DNA from: Veillonella parvula
GTDB lineage: Bacteria > Bacillota > Negativicutes > Veillonellales > Veillonellaceae
DNA length: 7,567 nt
NCBI GenBank assembly: GCA_947096075.1
Contig: CAMUQE010000091.1
Location: 1-7,567, forward strand
Direction: 5' to 3'
A program made the translations under genes and the position numbers. This document shows positions 1 to 5,599 of this stretch, in pieces. A model generated the notes under the pieces. It was not told the DNA's origin, did not search any database, and saw only the letters and a program-made list of their open reading frames with translations. How positions within the stretch are numbered: the stretch's first letter is position 1; each line of letters starts with the position of its first letter.

Positions 1-55
1 ACAGCACAGCACAGCACAGCACAGCACAGCACAGCACAGCACAGCACAGCACAGC
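1..55. repeat. Perfect pentanucleotide tandem repeat, (ACAGC)11
   Basis: Eleven uninterrupted copies of ACAGC fill the first 55 bases; on the minus strand this reads GCTGT. The tract begins at the window edge, so its true length is unknown. A five-base unit changes the reading frame with each gain or loss of one copy and restores it every three copies. None of the three minus-strand frames through the repeat contains a stop; all read Ala-Val-Leu-Cys-Cys cyclically. Perfect pentanucleotide runs of this length are typical of slipped-strand contingency loci, such as the CTCTT tract of Neisseria opa genes. That comparison is by analogy only. Confidence 0.97.
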
Positions 56-74
56 CAATTATAACACGATTCAT
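1..74 (-). CDS. Partial 5' end of a putative phase-variable gene with a repeat-encoded hydrophobic N-terminus
   Basis: An ATG at 74..72 opens a frame reading MNRVIIGC and then repeated AVLCC to the window edge, with no stop. It starts 14 bases after the maf stop, on the same strand, as expected for a following operon gene. The predicted N-terminus has a basic residue (Arg3) and then an unbroken hydrophobic, Cys-rich stretch, so it looks like a signal peptide or membrane anchor. An in-frame TAA lies seven codons upstream, so this is the earliest ATG in the frame. Weak points: the only purine-rich Shine-Dalgarno-like run (GGGG at 100..97, inside the maf end) is about 22 bases upstream, and only 24 codons are visible. 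The other two frames have no comparable ATG; one has a TTG at 58..56. The downstream product cannot be seen and no function is assigned. Confidence 0.4.
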   Translation of the reverse strand, partial: MNRVIIGCAVLCCAVLCCAVLCCA

Positions 75-88
75 CTGATGCGCTAGTG

Positions 89-655
89 TTATTTAGCCCC
101 TAACGCCTTGCAAAGTTCATCGTATACATGTTCTACCGGTAACCCTACCACATTAGTATAAGAACCTTCTATTTTATCTACCCATAGTGCGCCTTTTCCT
201 TGGATGCCATAAGCTCCAGCCTTATCCATCGGTTCCCCACTAGCAATATAAGACTCGATTTCAAAAGGTGCTAAATGTTTAAAATAGACCTTTGTTTCAT
301 TGTAAAAAACTACCTCTTTTCCTTTGATGAGTAACGCGACTCCAGTAATTACAAAATGCGCTCTACCCGATAAATGCTCCAACATATGGCGTGCATCAGA
401 CTCATCATAAGGTTTACCTAATACTTTATTATCAAGGACAACAATAGTATCTGCTCCTAACACAATACTTCCATCTGGAACACCTACAGCACAACGAGCC
501 TTACCTAATGCTTGGGCTTTCACCATCTCAATTGGATTATTATAACCTTCATTAGGTTCCTCATAAGTGCTTGGTACAACAGTATGATCAATCCCGACCT
601 GTGTTAATAATTCGGTTCTTCGTGGTGATTGGCTCGCCAAATATAATCCAGCCAT
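89..655 (-). CDS. maf: Maf family nucleotide pyrophosphatase (dTTP/UTP type likely)
   Basis: Cytoplasmic Maf-family enzymes hydrolyse nucleoside triphosphates (dTTP, UTP and modified forms) to monophosphate and pyrophosphate, and act as house-cleaning enzymes. The 188-residue protein has the usual family length. It shows the N-terminal loop LASQSPRR (Arg12, Arg13), the catalytic Asp69 in GADTIV, LGKP (Lys81) and the C-terminal AGAYGIQG segment with Gln152. The D-T, K and Q set is that of the YhdE-like dTTP/UTP group; substrate choice is inferred. The frame also opens at a GTG at 661, but I chose the ATG at 655 because AAAGGAG lies 5 bases before it and would overlap the GTG. The gene follows the PH-like membrane protein gene after about 80 bases and may have its own weak promoter (679..706). 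The repeat-containing frame begins 14 bases after its stop. Confidence 0.95.
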   Translation of the reverse strand: MAGLYLASQSPRRTELLTQVGIDHTVVPSTYEEPNEGYNNPIEMVKAQALGKARCAVGVPDGSIVLGADTIVVLDNKVLGKPYDESDARHMLEHLSGRAHFVITGVALLIKGKEVVFYNETKVYFKHLAPFEIESYIASGEPMDKAGAYGIQGKGALWVDKIEGSYTNVVGLPVEHVYDELCKALGAK

Positions 656-678
656 ATACACTCCTTTACATTAATATT

Positions 679-706
679 CTTATACATAAAATTCTTGGTG
701 TACCAA
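679..706 (-). promoter_or_regulatory. Candidate maf promoter with palindrome at the -35
   Basis: On the minus strand TTGGTA (706..701) and TATAAG (684..679) are separated by 16 bases, a fair sigma-A-type match, 24 bases before the maf start. The imperfect palindrome TTGGTGTACCAA (695..706) covers the -35 and could be an operator or a weak hairpin. There is no clear terminator after the upstream gene, so maf could also be reached by read-through. Confidence 0.35.
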
Positions 707-743
707 AATTATGCCTACCTATTACCTCAAAACTGACCGTCCC

Positions 744-1364
744 TTAAATAGTTGGTTCTTTATCTTCTTCAGAAGAAATCAATTTTTCATAATATTCTTG
801 TACATCTTCCCCATGCTTCACCGCATCAGCTCGCACAGCTGCATAAAATACGATATCTGCTTGAGGTACGCGAATACGACCAGGTACATGTTCTTCTAAA
901 ATTTCAAAAAATCTATCCTCTGCTTTCAACAACAGACGACCATTTTTAACCTTATTACCATTTACAATAGCATATACAAGAGACCAAATAGGACGTGGAT
1001 CAGAGGTAGAGCATTTTCTATATTTATAGCGATATTTGATATTTGTCAATAGTTCACGCTCAAATTTAAATACCCCATCAATCATGTCATAGTCCACTTC
1101 AAAATGACGTTTTCTGAAAATAGAGGATTCTTCTATGACGAGTTTTGTGTCTGTCAAAATATAGGTATATCGACTAACAGCCTGTTTAACCATGACAACG
1201 ATGGCCATAAATTCAATAAAGTACTCAGCTAATAAAATCGTATGTAATTGAATACTGCGATACGTTGTATAAACTGCTGCACACAGTAATAAAATTACAA
1301 AAAATACTACCAATAACTCTGCACTTCTGGTGCGCTGAGATTTTTCTTCATATAATACCGTCAT
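744..1364 (-). CDS. Membrane protein with PH-like (DUF304/bPH2-type) domain, function unknown
   Basis: I do not recognise a characterised gene. The 206-residue protein begins with a short charged cytoplasmic segment. Two hydrophobic helices follow (about residues 17-35 and 42-60), separated by only a few residues, forming a membrane hairpin. The segment after them, RYTYILTDTKLVIEES (65-80), resembles the first strands of bacterial PH-like domains found in YdbS/YdbT-type and DUF304 proteins; this assignment is by eye. The C-terminal third is charged and contains EILEEHVPGRIRVPQ. The tail is very acidic (SSEEDKE). The ATG at 1364 is supported by AAAGGGG 6 bases upstream. The gene sits between the ackA terminator and maf, with a candidate TATAAT 47 bases upstream of its start, so it probably heads a unit with maf. 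No enzymatic motif is visible. Confidence 0.85.
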   Translation of the reverse strand: MTVLYEEKSQRTRSAELLVVFFVILLLCAAVYTTYRSIQLHTILLAEYFIEFMAIVVMVKQAVSRYTYILTDTKLVIEESSIFRKRHFEVDYDMIDGVFKFERELLTNIKYRYKYRKCSTSDPRPIWSLVYAIVNGNKVKNGRLLLKAEDRFFEILEEHVPGRIRVPQADIVFYAAVRADAVKHGEDVQEYYEKLISSEEDKEPTI

Positions 1365-1410
1365 GCTTTACCCCTTTAAAAGAAATCACTAATTAATAAC
1401 TATACATACT

Positions 1411-1439
1411 ATTATAAGATATTCTATGCATAAAAACTA
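1411..1439 (-). promoter_or_regulatory. Candidate promoter for the PH-like membrane protein gene
   Basis: A perfect TATAAT lies at 1416..1411 on the minus strand, between the ackA terminator and the start at 1364. The hexamer 17 bases upstream (TAGTTT, 1439..1434) is a poor -35, so the call rests mainly on the -10 and on the need for a start after the terminator. Confidence 0.35.
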
Positions 1440-1440
1440 C

Positions 1441-1478
1441 AAAAACCCCGTCCATATCTAAGATATAGACGGGGTTTT
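1441..1478 (-). terminator. Rho-independent terminator after ackA
   Basis: Positions 1442-1458 pair with 1462-1478 (17 bp, one C/A mismatch at 1453/1467, loop TAA). The GC-rich core is CCCCGTC/GACGGGG. On the minus strand the stem is followed by TTTTT (1445..1441). It lies 38 bases past the ackA stop. A TTTT on the plus-strand side might give some activity in the other direction, but no plus-strand gene ends here. Confidence 0.9.
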
Positions 1479-1516
1479 ATGACTCTATTAGTCACTCAGT
1501 TCAGATACGAACTATA

Positions 1517-2722
1517 TTATTTTTTCAATGCTGCTGTAATACGTTGAGTATCGCGAGCAATCATGATTTCTTCGTTTGTAGGGATTACGAAGATTTTAAC
1601 TTTGGAGCCTTCTACACTGATTTCTTGTTCTTTACCACGAATATTATTGCGTTCGGAGTCAATGCGAGTACCCAAGTATTCTAAACCATTACAGATAGCA
1701 TCACGGTTACCGATACCGTTTTCACCAATACCTGCAGTGAATACGATAGCATCAACACCGCCCATAACTGCTGCAAACGCACCAATTACACGACGAACTT
1801 TGTAATGGAACATATTCAACGCTAATTGAGCATGTTTGTGACCATTAGCTGCTGCTTCTTCGATTTCACGGAAGTCATTAGACACACCAGAAATACCCAA
1901 TACGCCAGATTTTTTGTTCATTACAGTATCAACTTCTTCATAAGTCATACCTGTTTTATCCATCAAGAATGGTACGATAGCTGGGTCAATATCACCAGTA
2001 CGAGTACCCATGATCAAACCAGACAATGGAGTGAAACCCATTGTAGTATCGATGGAACGGCCACCTTTAATAGCAGCAACAGAAGAACCGTTACCCAAAT
2101 GACATGTGATGATACGAAGATCGGACATGTGTTTACCCATCAATTCAGCGCAACGTTGTGCAACATATTTATGGGATGTACCATGGAAGCCATAACGACG
2201 GATGCCATAGTTTTCATAGTATTCATAAGGAAGCGCATACATGTAAGCTTCTTTAGGCATTGTTTGATGGAATGCAGTATCGAATACGCCAACTTGTGGT
2301 ACATTTGGCATAATAGCTTGGCAAGCTTCAATACCTTGAATATTTGGAGGATTGTGCAATGGTGCCAAGGAGCAGCATTCATTCAATGCATCCATAACAG
2401 CTGGAGTGATTAATACGGAGTCAGCGAACTTTTCAGCACCATGTACTACACGGTGACCAACAGCGTCGATTTCGTCCATAGATTTAATTACACCAAACTC
2501 AGCATCAACTAAAATATCAAGTAAGATGCGAAGTGCTTCTTTATGGTTCAAAATTGGTTCAACGCGTTCTAATTTGTCTGCGTTAGGACGTTTATGAGTG
2601 AAAATAGCATCTTGATCACCAATCTTTTCAAAAAGGCCTTTTGCCAATTCTGTTTCAGTTGTCATATCAAGTAATTGATATTTCAAGGAAGAACTACCGC
2701 AGTTAACTACTAATACGTTCAT
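1517..2722 (-). CDS. ackA: Acetate kinase
   Basis: AckA converts acetyl phosphate and ADP to acetate and ATP (reversibly), the substrate-level phosphorylation step of acetate-forming fermentation in the cytoplasm. The 401-residue length matches the family (about 400). All hallmark residues are present: Asn7 in VNCGSSSLK, Arg91 in GHRVVHG, His123 in PLHNPPN, Asp148 in VFDTAFHQTMP, His180 in RRYGFHGTSH, the phosphate loop HLGNGSS (208-214), Arg241 in GTRTGDIDP, GIGEN (331-335) and Glu385 near the C-terminus. The ATG at 2722 has AGAGGG about 7 bases upstream. The ribosome-binding site lies inside the end of the lipoprotein gene, whose stop is only 3 bases before this start, so the two are co-transcribed and perhaps translationally coupled. 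No phosphotransacetylase gene is in the window. Confidence 0.99.
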   Translation of the reverse strand: MNVLVVNCGSSSLKYQLLDMTTETELAKGLFEKIGDQDAIFTHKRPNADKLERVEPILNHKEALRILLDILVDAEFGVIKSMDEIDAVGHRVVHGAEKFADSVLITPAVMDALNECCSLAPLHNPPNIQGIEACQAIMPNVPQVGVFDTAFHQTMPKEAYMYALPYEYYENYGIRRYGFHGTSHKYVAQRCAELMGKHMSDLRIITCHLGNGSSVAAIKGGRSIDTTMGFTPLSGLIMGTRTGDIDPAIVPFLMDKTGMTYEEVDTVMNKKSGVLGISGVSNDFREIEEAAANGHKHAQLALNMFHYKVRRVIGAFAAVMGGVDAIVFTAGIGENGIGNRDAICNGLEYLGTRIDSERNNIRGKEQEISVEGSKVKIFVIPTNEEIMIARDTQRITAALKK

Positions 2723-2725
2723 CGA

Positions 2726-3289
2726 TTAACCCTCTTTCTGTTGTGTAACTTGAATCTTGTTTTGAATTTCTTTGCTGATATCAGCACCTACCTGATCCTT
2801 TTCAGGATATTGATAGATTATATTCCACAATACGCCATGATCTAAGAATACGTATTGAGAAAATCTAAATGTTTGCCCTTGTGTTGTATACGTCACATCA
2901 AGCTTCTTTGCAGATGTACCTTGTAAAGCTACAGATTCTTCCTTGATGGTTGCGCCCATCTTAGTGAACTCAGACTTACTACGATTCAAAAACTCATCAA
3001 CCGTAGGCAATGGCTTGTTATCACCAGCACGCAAAGCTTCAACTTCAATCACCATATGCTCTGTAACGGATCCATAAATATCGATTGGATATCCATCATC
3101 AGTCATATTTTTTGTGCTTTTACCCATTTCATAAGGCAAAGCAATGGTAATCTCAGATTGACCAACACGGATAACTTGATGGCCAAAACTATATGTATCA
3201 ATTACATTATTTGAGCCACATCCCGCCATTGCTAATAGAGCAGCACCGAGCAGAGCCCCTTGTAATGTGCGTTTCCAATTTTGTTTCAT
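2726..3289 (-). CDS. Putative lipoprotein, possible PsbP/DcrB-like fold
   Basis: The 187-residue protein starts MKQNWKR, then a hydrophobic segment (about residues 9-23) and the lipobox-like AMAGC with the lipidated Cys at 24. It is therefore a predicted lipoprotein processed by signal peptidase II. The mature part reads as a single small alpha/beta domain (for example ITIALPYEM and FRFSQYVFLDHGVLWNIIYQYP). Its strand pattern reminds me of PsbP/Mog1/DcrB-like lipoproteins; this is a weak inference from pattern alone. The frame extends to a GTG at 3301. I chose the ATG at 3289 because TGAGGT lies 6 bases before it; the ATG at 3292 is only 3 bases from that site. The gene precedes ackA by 3 bases in what looks like a two-gene operon and diverges from tmcAL. 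Confidence 0.87.
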   Translation of the reverse strand: MKQNWKRTLQGALLGAALLAMAGCGSNNVIDTYSFGHQVIRVGQSEITIALPYEMGKSTKNMTDDGYPIDIYGSVTEHMVIEVEALRAGDNKPLPTVDEFLNRSKSEFTKMGATIKEESVALQGTSAKKLDVTYTTQGQTFRFSQYVFLDHGVLWNIIYQYPEKDQVGADISKEIQNKIQVTQQKEG

Positions 3290-3323
3290 CATATACCTCA
3301 CATCAATTCAGCATTTACAGTTA

Positions 3324-3352
3324 ATTATAGCCTATAGAGACAAGAAAATCTA
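3324..3352 (-). promoter_or_regulatory. Candidate promoter for the lipoprotein-ackA operon
   Basis: TATAAT lies at 3329..3324 on the minus strand, 34 bases before the lipoprotein start. The hexamer 17 bases upstream (TAGATT, 3352..3347) is a weak -35. It is the only clear -10 in the divergent region on this strand. Confidence 0.4.
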
Positions 3353-3384
3353 TACTAAACTTAATATTTACACACAATATTACC

Positions 3385-3411
3385 TATCTAAATAAGCCTT
3401 TTATTTAGATA
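3385..3411. promoter_or_regulatory. Perfect inverted repeat (possible operator) in the divergent tmcAL/lipoprotein region
   Basis: TATCTAAATAA (3385-3395) and its exact reverse complement TTATTTAGATA (3401-3411) flank the 5-base spacer GCCTT. The right arm runs into the tmcAL candidate TATAAT (3410-3415), so a protein bound here could block that promoter. It has no T-run and is AT-only in the arms, which argues against a terminator. Confidence 0.6.
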
Positions 3412-3415
3412 TAAT
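3387..3415 (+). promoter_or_regulatory. Candidate tmcAL promoter
   Basis: TATAAT at 3410-3415 lies about 60 bases before the tmcAL start. The hexamer 17 bases upstream (TCTAAA) is a poor -35 and sits inside the left arm of the inverted repeat, so the promoter may be weak or activator-dependent. Confidence 0.4.
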
Positions 3416-3475
3416 GAAATGTTGTTTACAGTATTTACTTGCTTTGTTACACTAACACTAATGAAAGGAGACACT

Positions 3476-4813
3476 ATGAAAACAATCGGTATTATCTGTG
3501 AATACAATCCATTTCACAACGGACACGCCCATCAAATATATACCTTGGCACAAGAGCATCCAGATGCTTTACGTATTTGTATCATGAGTGGCTCCTTTGT
3601 ACAACGAGGAGAACCGGCTATCTTCTCAAAATTTGATCGTGCCCGTTGGGCCATTCTCGGTGGTGCTGATATCGTTATTGAGCTACCTACGCTCTATGCT
3701 TTGGGTAGTGCACAACTCTTTGGAACAGGTGCTATTCGTATGGTAAAGGCTTTACATATCGACGCCCTTTCCTTTGGTTCTGAAACGACTAATCTAGATG
3801 CACTCGTCAATATAGCTAAACGTATGGATTGTGAAAGTACTCAATCAGTATTGCGCACCTATATTAATGAAGGCATGTCCTATGGCTCTGCCTTTCGTAA
3901 AGCCCTTAACACAGAGATGCTCAACACACCCAATGCACTATTAGGTCTTGAATATATTCGAGCAGGACTTAACTATTATCCTACCTTAAAATACATGCCA
4001 ATCTTACGCACATCAGATCATCACGAAGCAAATATTACAAAAGATTTTCCTTCTGGTACAGCATTGCGTAAACTTATAACAAATATGGCTACGGGTAGTA
4101 ACAATTGTAATATAAACAGTATCTACACTTCTACAAATATGGATACAACGACCAGTGCAAGTACAAATTCAAATTCAAATTCAACTATAAATTCAACTGC
4201 AACTACAATAACAAAAGTTAATATAGCAAATCGTAAACTAGAATTACAACTTCAGTCAATCGTTCCTAAGTCTATTGCAGACGATATGACTAATATACTT
4301 TCTAATGGTGCTTATGTAAACTATAACCGCTACTTTGATATGGTCCACACCTTAAGTCGTCGTTCATCAACTAAGGAGCTACAAAGCATCGGAGCTTTCA
4401 ACGAAGGCATTGAACACTTATGGACCAAAGCAGCCCAACAAGCTACGTGGGATTTGGCTATGGAGCATATAAAATCAAAGCGCTATACCTATGCGCGTTT
4501 ACAACGGATGGGGGCCTATCTCGCTCTAAGAATCCAAAAAGATGTATTACAATGTGCTATGCAAGAGGGTCCACAATATGCTCGTTTACTTGCCTTCAAC
4601 GATAGAGGTCGTCAATGGCTTCGAAATGAGTTTGAAATACCACTTATCCAAAAATGGGCCAAAGCACCTAATGAATTAAATACATTGGGACAAACAATGC
4701 ATCAAATCGATACATTAGCTACAGACGTACAGGCTCTATGCTTCCATAATGAAATCAAACGAATGGGCCATATGGACTATACATATACGCCACAATACAT
4801 TAGATTAGATTAG
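3476..4813 (+). CDS. tmcAL: tRNA(Met) cytidine acetate ligase TmcAL (YlbM family)
   Basis: TmcAL activates acetate with ATP to acetyl-AMP and transfers the acetyl group to N4 of the wobble cytidine of elongator tRNA-Met. The protein opens with MKTIGIICEYNPFHNGH, the HxGH nucleotidyltransferase motif (His14, His17). MSGSFVQRGEPAIFSKFDRA and the second active-site segment FPSGTALRK (just before residue 203) follow. At 445 residues it is longer than the Bacillus protein (about 415). The extra length is an Asn/Ser/Thr-rich insert at about residues 207-247, partly encoded by AAATTC repeats. The frame extends to an ATG at 3419, but AAAGGAG at 3464-3470 with 5-base spacing and the family N-terminus fix the start at 3476. 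It is the only plus-strand gene, convergent with pyrR. Use of acetate as substrate makes its position next to ackA notable but not proof of a link. Confidence 0.93.
   Translation: MKTIGIICEYNPFHNGHAHQIYTLAQEHPDALRICIMSGSFVQRGEPAIFSKFDRARWAILGGADIVIELPTLYALGSAQLFGTGAIRMVKALHIDALSFGSETTNLDALVNIAKRMDCESTQSVLRTYINEGMSYGSAFRKALNTEMLNTPNALLGLEYIRAGLNYYPTLKYMPILRTSDHHEANITKDFPSGTALRKLITNMATGSNNCNINSIYTSTNMDTTTSASTNSNSNSTINSTATTITKVNIANRKLELQLQSIVPKSIADDMTNILSNGAYVNYNRYFDMVHTLSRRSSTKELQSIGAFNEGIEHLWTKAAQQATWDLAMEHIKSKRYTYARLQRMGAYLALRIQKDVLQCAMQEGPQYARLLAFNDRGRQWLRNEFEIPLIQKWAKAPNELNTLGQTMHQIDTLATDVQALCFHNEIKRMGHMDYTYTPQYIRLD
4165..4194 (+). repeat. In-frame hexanucleotide repeat (AAATTC) inside tmcAL
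   Basis: Three adjacent copies of AAATTC (4165-4182) are followed by AACTAT and a fourth copy (4189-4194). The six-base unit keeps frame and encodes alternating Asn-Ser, so slippage would lengthen or shorten the insert without breaking the protein. Confidence 0.8.
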
Positions 4814-4838
4814 ATCAGATTAAATCAAATTAGATTAT
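4799..4838 (+). repeat. Degenerate pentanucleotide tract (ATTAG) across the tmcAL stop codon
   Basis: Three exact ATTAG copies (4799-4813) end precisely with the TAG stop. They are followed by ATCAG, ATTAA, ATCAA, ATTAG and ATTAT. Eight units in 40 bases suggest an old, decaying five-base repeat. It encodes the last residues of TmcAL (IRLD). Confidence 0.7.
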
Positions 4839-4962
4839 AATCCACAGGTAACAACCTAATAAAAGCAACACTTCAATCTGGTAGAAACATTCCACATATA
4901 GACATAAAAGTTGAATACTTTAATTTTATTAAGTTAAATCATCTTATTGTATATCAACACAT

Positions 4963-5006
4963 AAAAAGGGGTTACAATACAGGTTATTCCTGTATTGTAA
5001 CCCCTT
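4963..5006 (-). terminator. Terminator of pyrR, overlapping its last codons and stop
   Basis: Positions 4966-4983 pair perfectly with 4989-5006 (18 bp, loop TTATT 4984-4988). On the minus strand the stem is followed by TTTTT (4967..4963, partly paired). The upstream arm is coding (final residues VTIQE) and the TAA stop (4986..4984) lies in the loop. The plus-strand side has only a broken T-run (CCCCTTCTTC), so it is a weak candidate terminator for convergent tmcAL. Confidence 0.9.
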
Positions 5007-5505
5007 CTTCACCATCCAGATCAGCGACAGCAACGCGTACACTTTCAAGATGCGATGTAGGAATATTTTTACCTACATAGTCTGCTCGTATAGGCAATTC
5101 ACGATGACCACGATCGACAAGAACGGCCAATTGAATAGATCTAGGTCTACCAGCCGTCATTAACGCATTTAAAGCAGCACGAATAGTACGGCCCGTATAC
5201 AAAACATCATCTACAAGGATAATTGTCTTTTCCGTTGTATCAATCGTACACGGTTTTCCCTCTTTAGGACGAGCATCACGATCATCACGATACACTGCAA
5301 CGTTCAAAGACTCACAATCAATATGAATACCTTCTATACGCTCAATTTCAGCTTGTAAACGTTTTGCCAAAATGACACCACGCCGTTCAATACCTACAAT
5401 TAACGCATTAGACAAACCTTTATTGCGTTCTAAAATTTCATGACTAATACGACGAATCGCACGCATTATAGCGTCTTGATCCATTAATAAGCGTTTCTTC
5501 TCCAT
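4984..5505 (-). CDS. pyrR: PyrR, pyrimidine operon regulatory protein / uracil phosphoribosyltransferase
   Basis: In Firmicutes PyrR binds UMP/UTP and pyr mRNA leaders to promote transcription attenuation, and has uracil phosphoribosyltransferase activity (uracil plus PRPP to UMP). The 173-residue protein (Bacillus homologue about 180) carries VGIERRGVILAKRLQ (37-51) and the PRPP-binding loop IILVDDVLYTGRT (95-107) with its two acidic residues. LAVLVDRGHRELPIRADYVGKN (126-147) is typical of PyrR. The frame extends to 5634 inside rluD. I chose the ATG at 5505 because AAAGGG lies 7 bases before it and the family begins here. It follows rluD by 94 bases. No pyr biosynthesis gene follows: transcription ends in the hairpin at the stop codon, so its regulatory targets must be elsewhere. 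Confidence 0.96.
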   Translation of the reverse strand: MEKKRLLMDQDAIMRAIRRISHEILERNKGLSNALIVGIERRGVILAKRLQAEIERIEGIHIDCESLNVAVYRDDRDARPKEGKPCTIDTTEKTIILVDDVLYTGRTIRAALNALMTAGRPRSIQLAVLVDRGHRELPIRADYVGKNIPTSHLESVRVAVADLDGEEGVTIQE

Positions 5506-5521
5506 ATATACGCCCTTTACA

Positions 5522-5540
5522 GCATAGGATTGTTCTATGC
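5522..5540 (-). promoter_or_regulatory. Small hairpin just upstream of the pyrR ribosome-binding site
   Basis: On the minus strand GCATAG (5540..5535) and CTATGC (5527..5522) can form a 6-bp stem with a 7-base loop. It ends 3 bases before the AAAGGG Shine-Dalgarno of pyrR. It could affect translation initiation. The loop does not carry the conserved PyrR-binding-loop sequence known from pyr leaders. Confidence 0.3.
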
Positions 5541-5599
5541 CCCTATATCCAAACAAGTAGTAAAAATATGTACTTAAACAATCAATGTAAACATTTAGA

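Noticed and set aside
1..55. CRISPR array or mobile-element end
   Set aside because: The unit is five bases with no spacers; it is a microsatellite, not a CRISPR repeat or an IS terminal repeat.
1826..2413. Long plus-strand open frame (195 codons) opposite ackA, with others at 1563-1805 and 2140-2382
   Set aside because: They are shadows of the highly conserved ackA coding frame. Their translations are unlike real proteins (Cys/His/Thr-rich, no motif) and the true gene is certain.
3419..3475. Upstream ATG extension of tmcAL, giving a hydrophobic MLFTVFTCFVTLTL leader
   Set aside because: It lacks a ribosome-binding site, whereas AAAGGAG directly precedes the ATG at 3476 and the family starts at MKTIGIICEYNPFHNGH. 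A signal-like leader makes no sense for a cytoplasmic tRNA enzyme.
4850..4962. Terminator for tmcAL on the plus strand
   Set aside because: Only AT-rich imperfect dyads are present (for example near ACTTTAATTTTATTAAGT), without a GC stem and T-run. The pyrR hairpin may serve weakly.
5506..5599. PyrR-dependent attenuator in the pyrR leader
   Set aside because: There is a small hairpin, but no conserved PyrR-binding loop sequence and no terminator/antiterminator pair.
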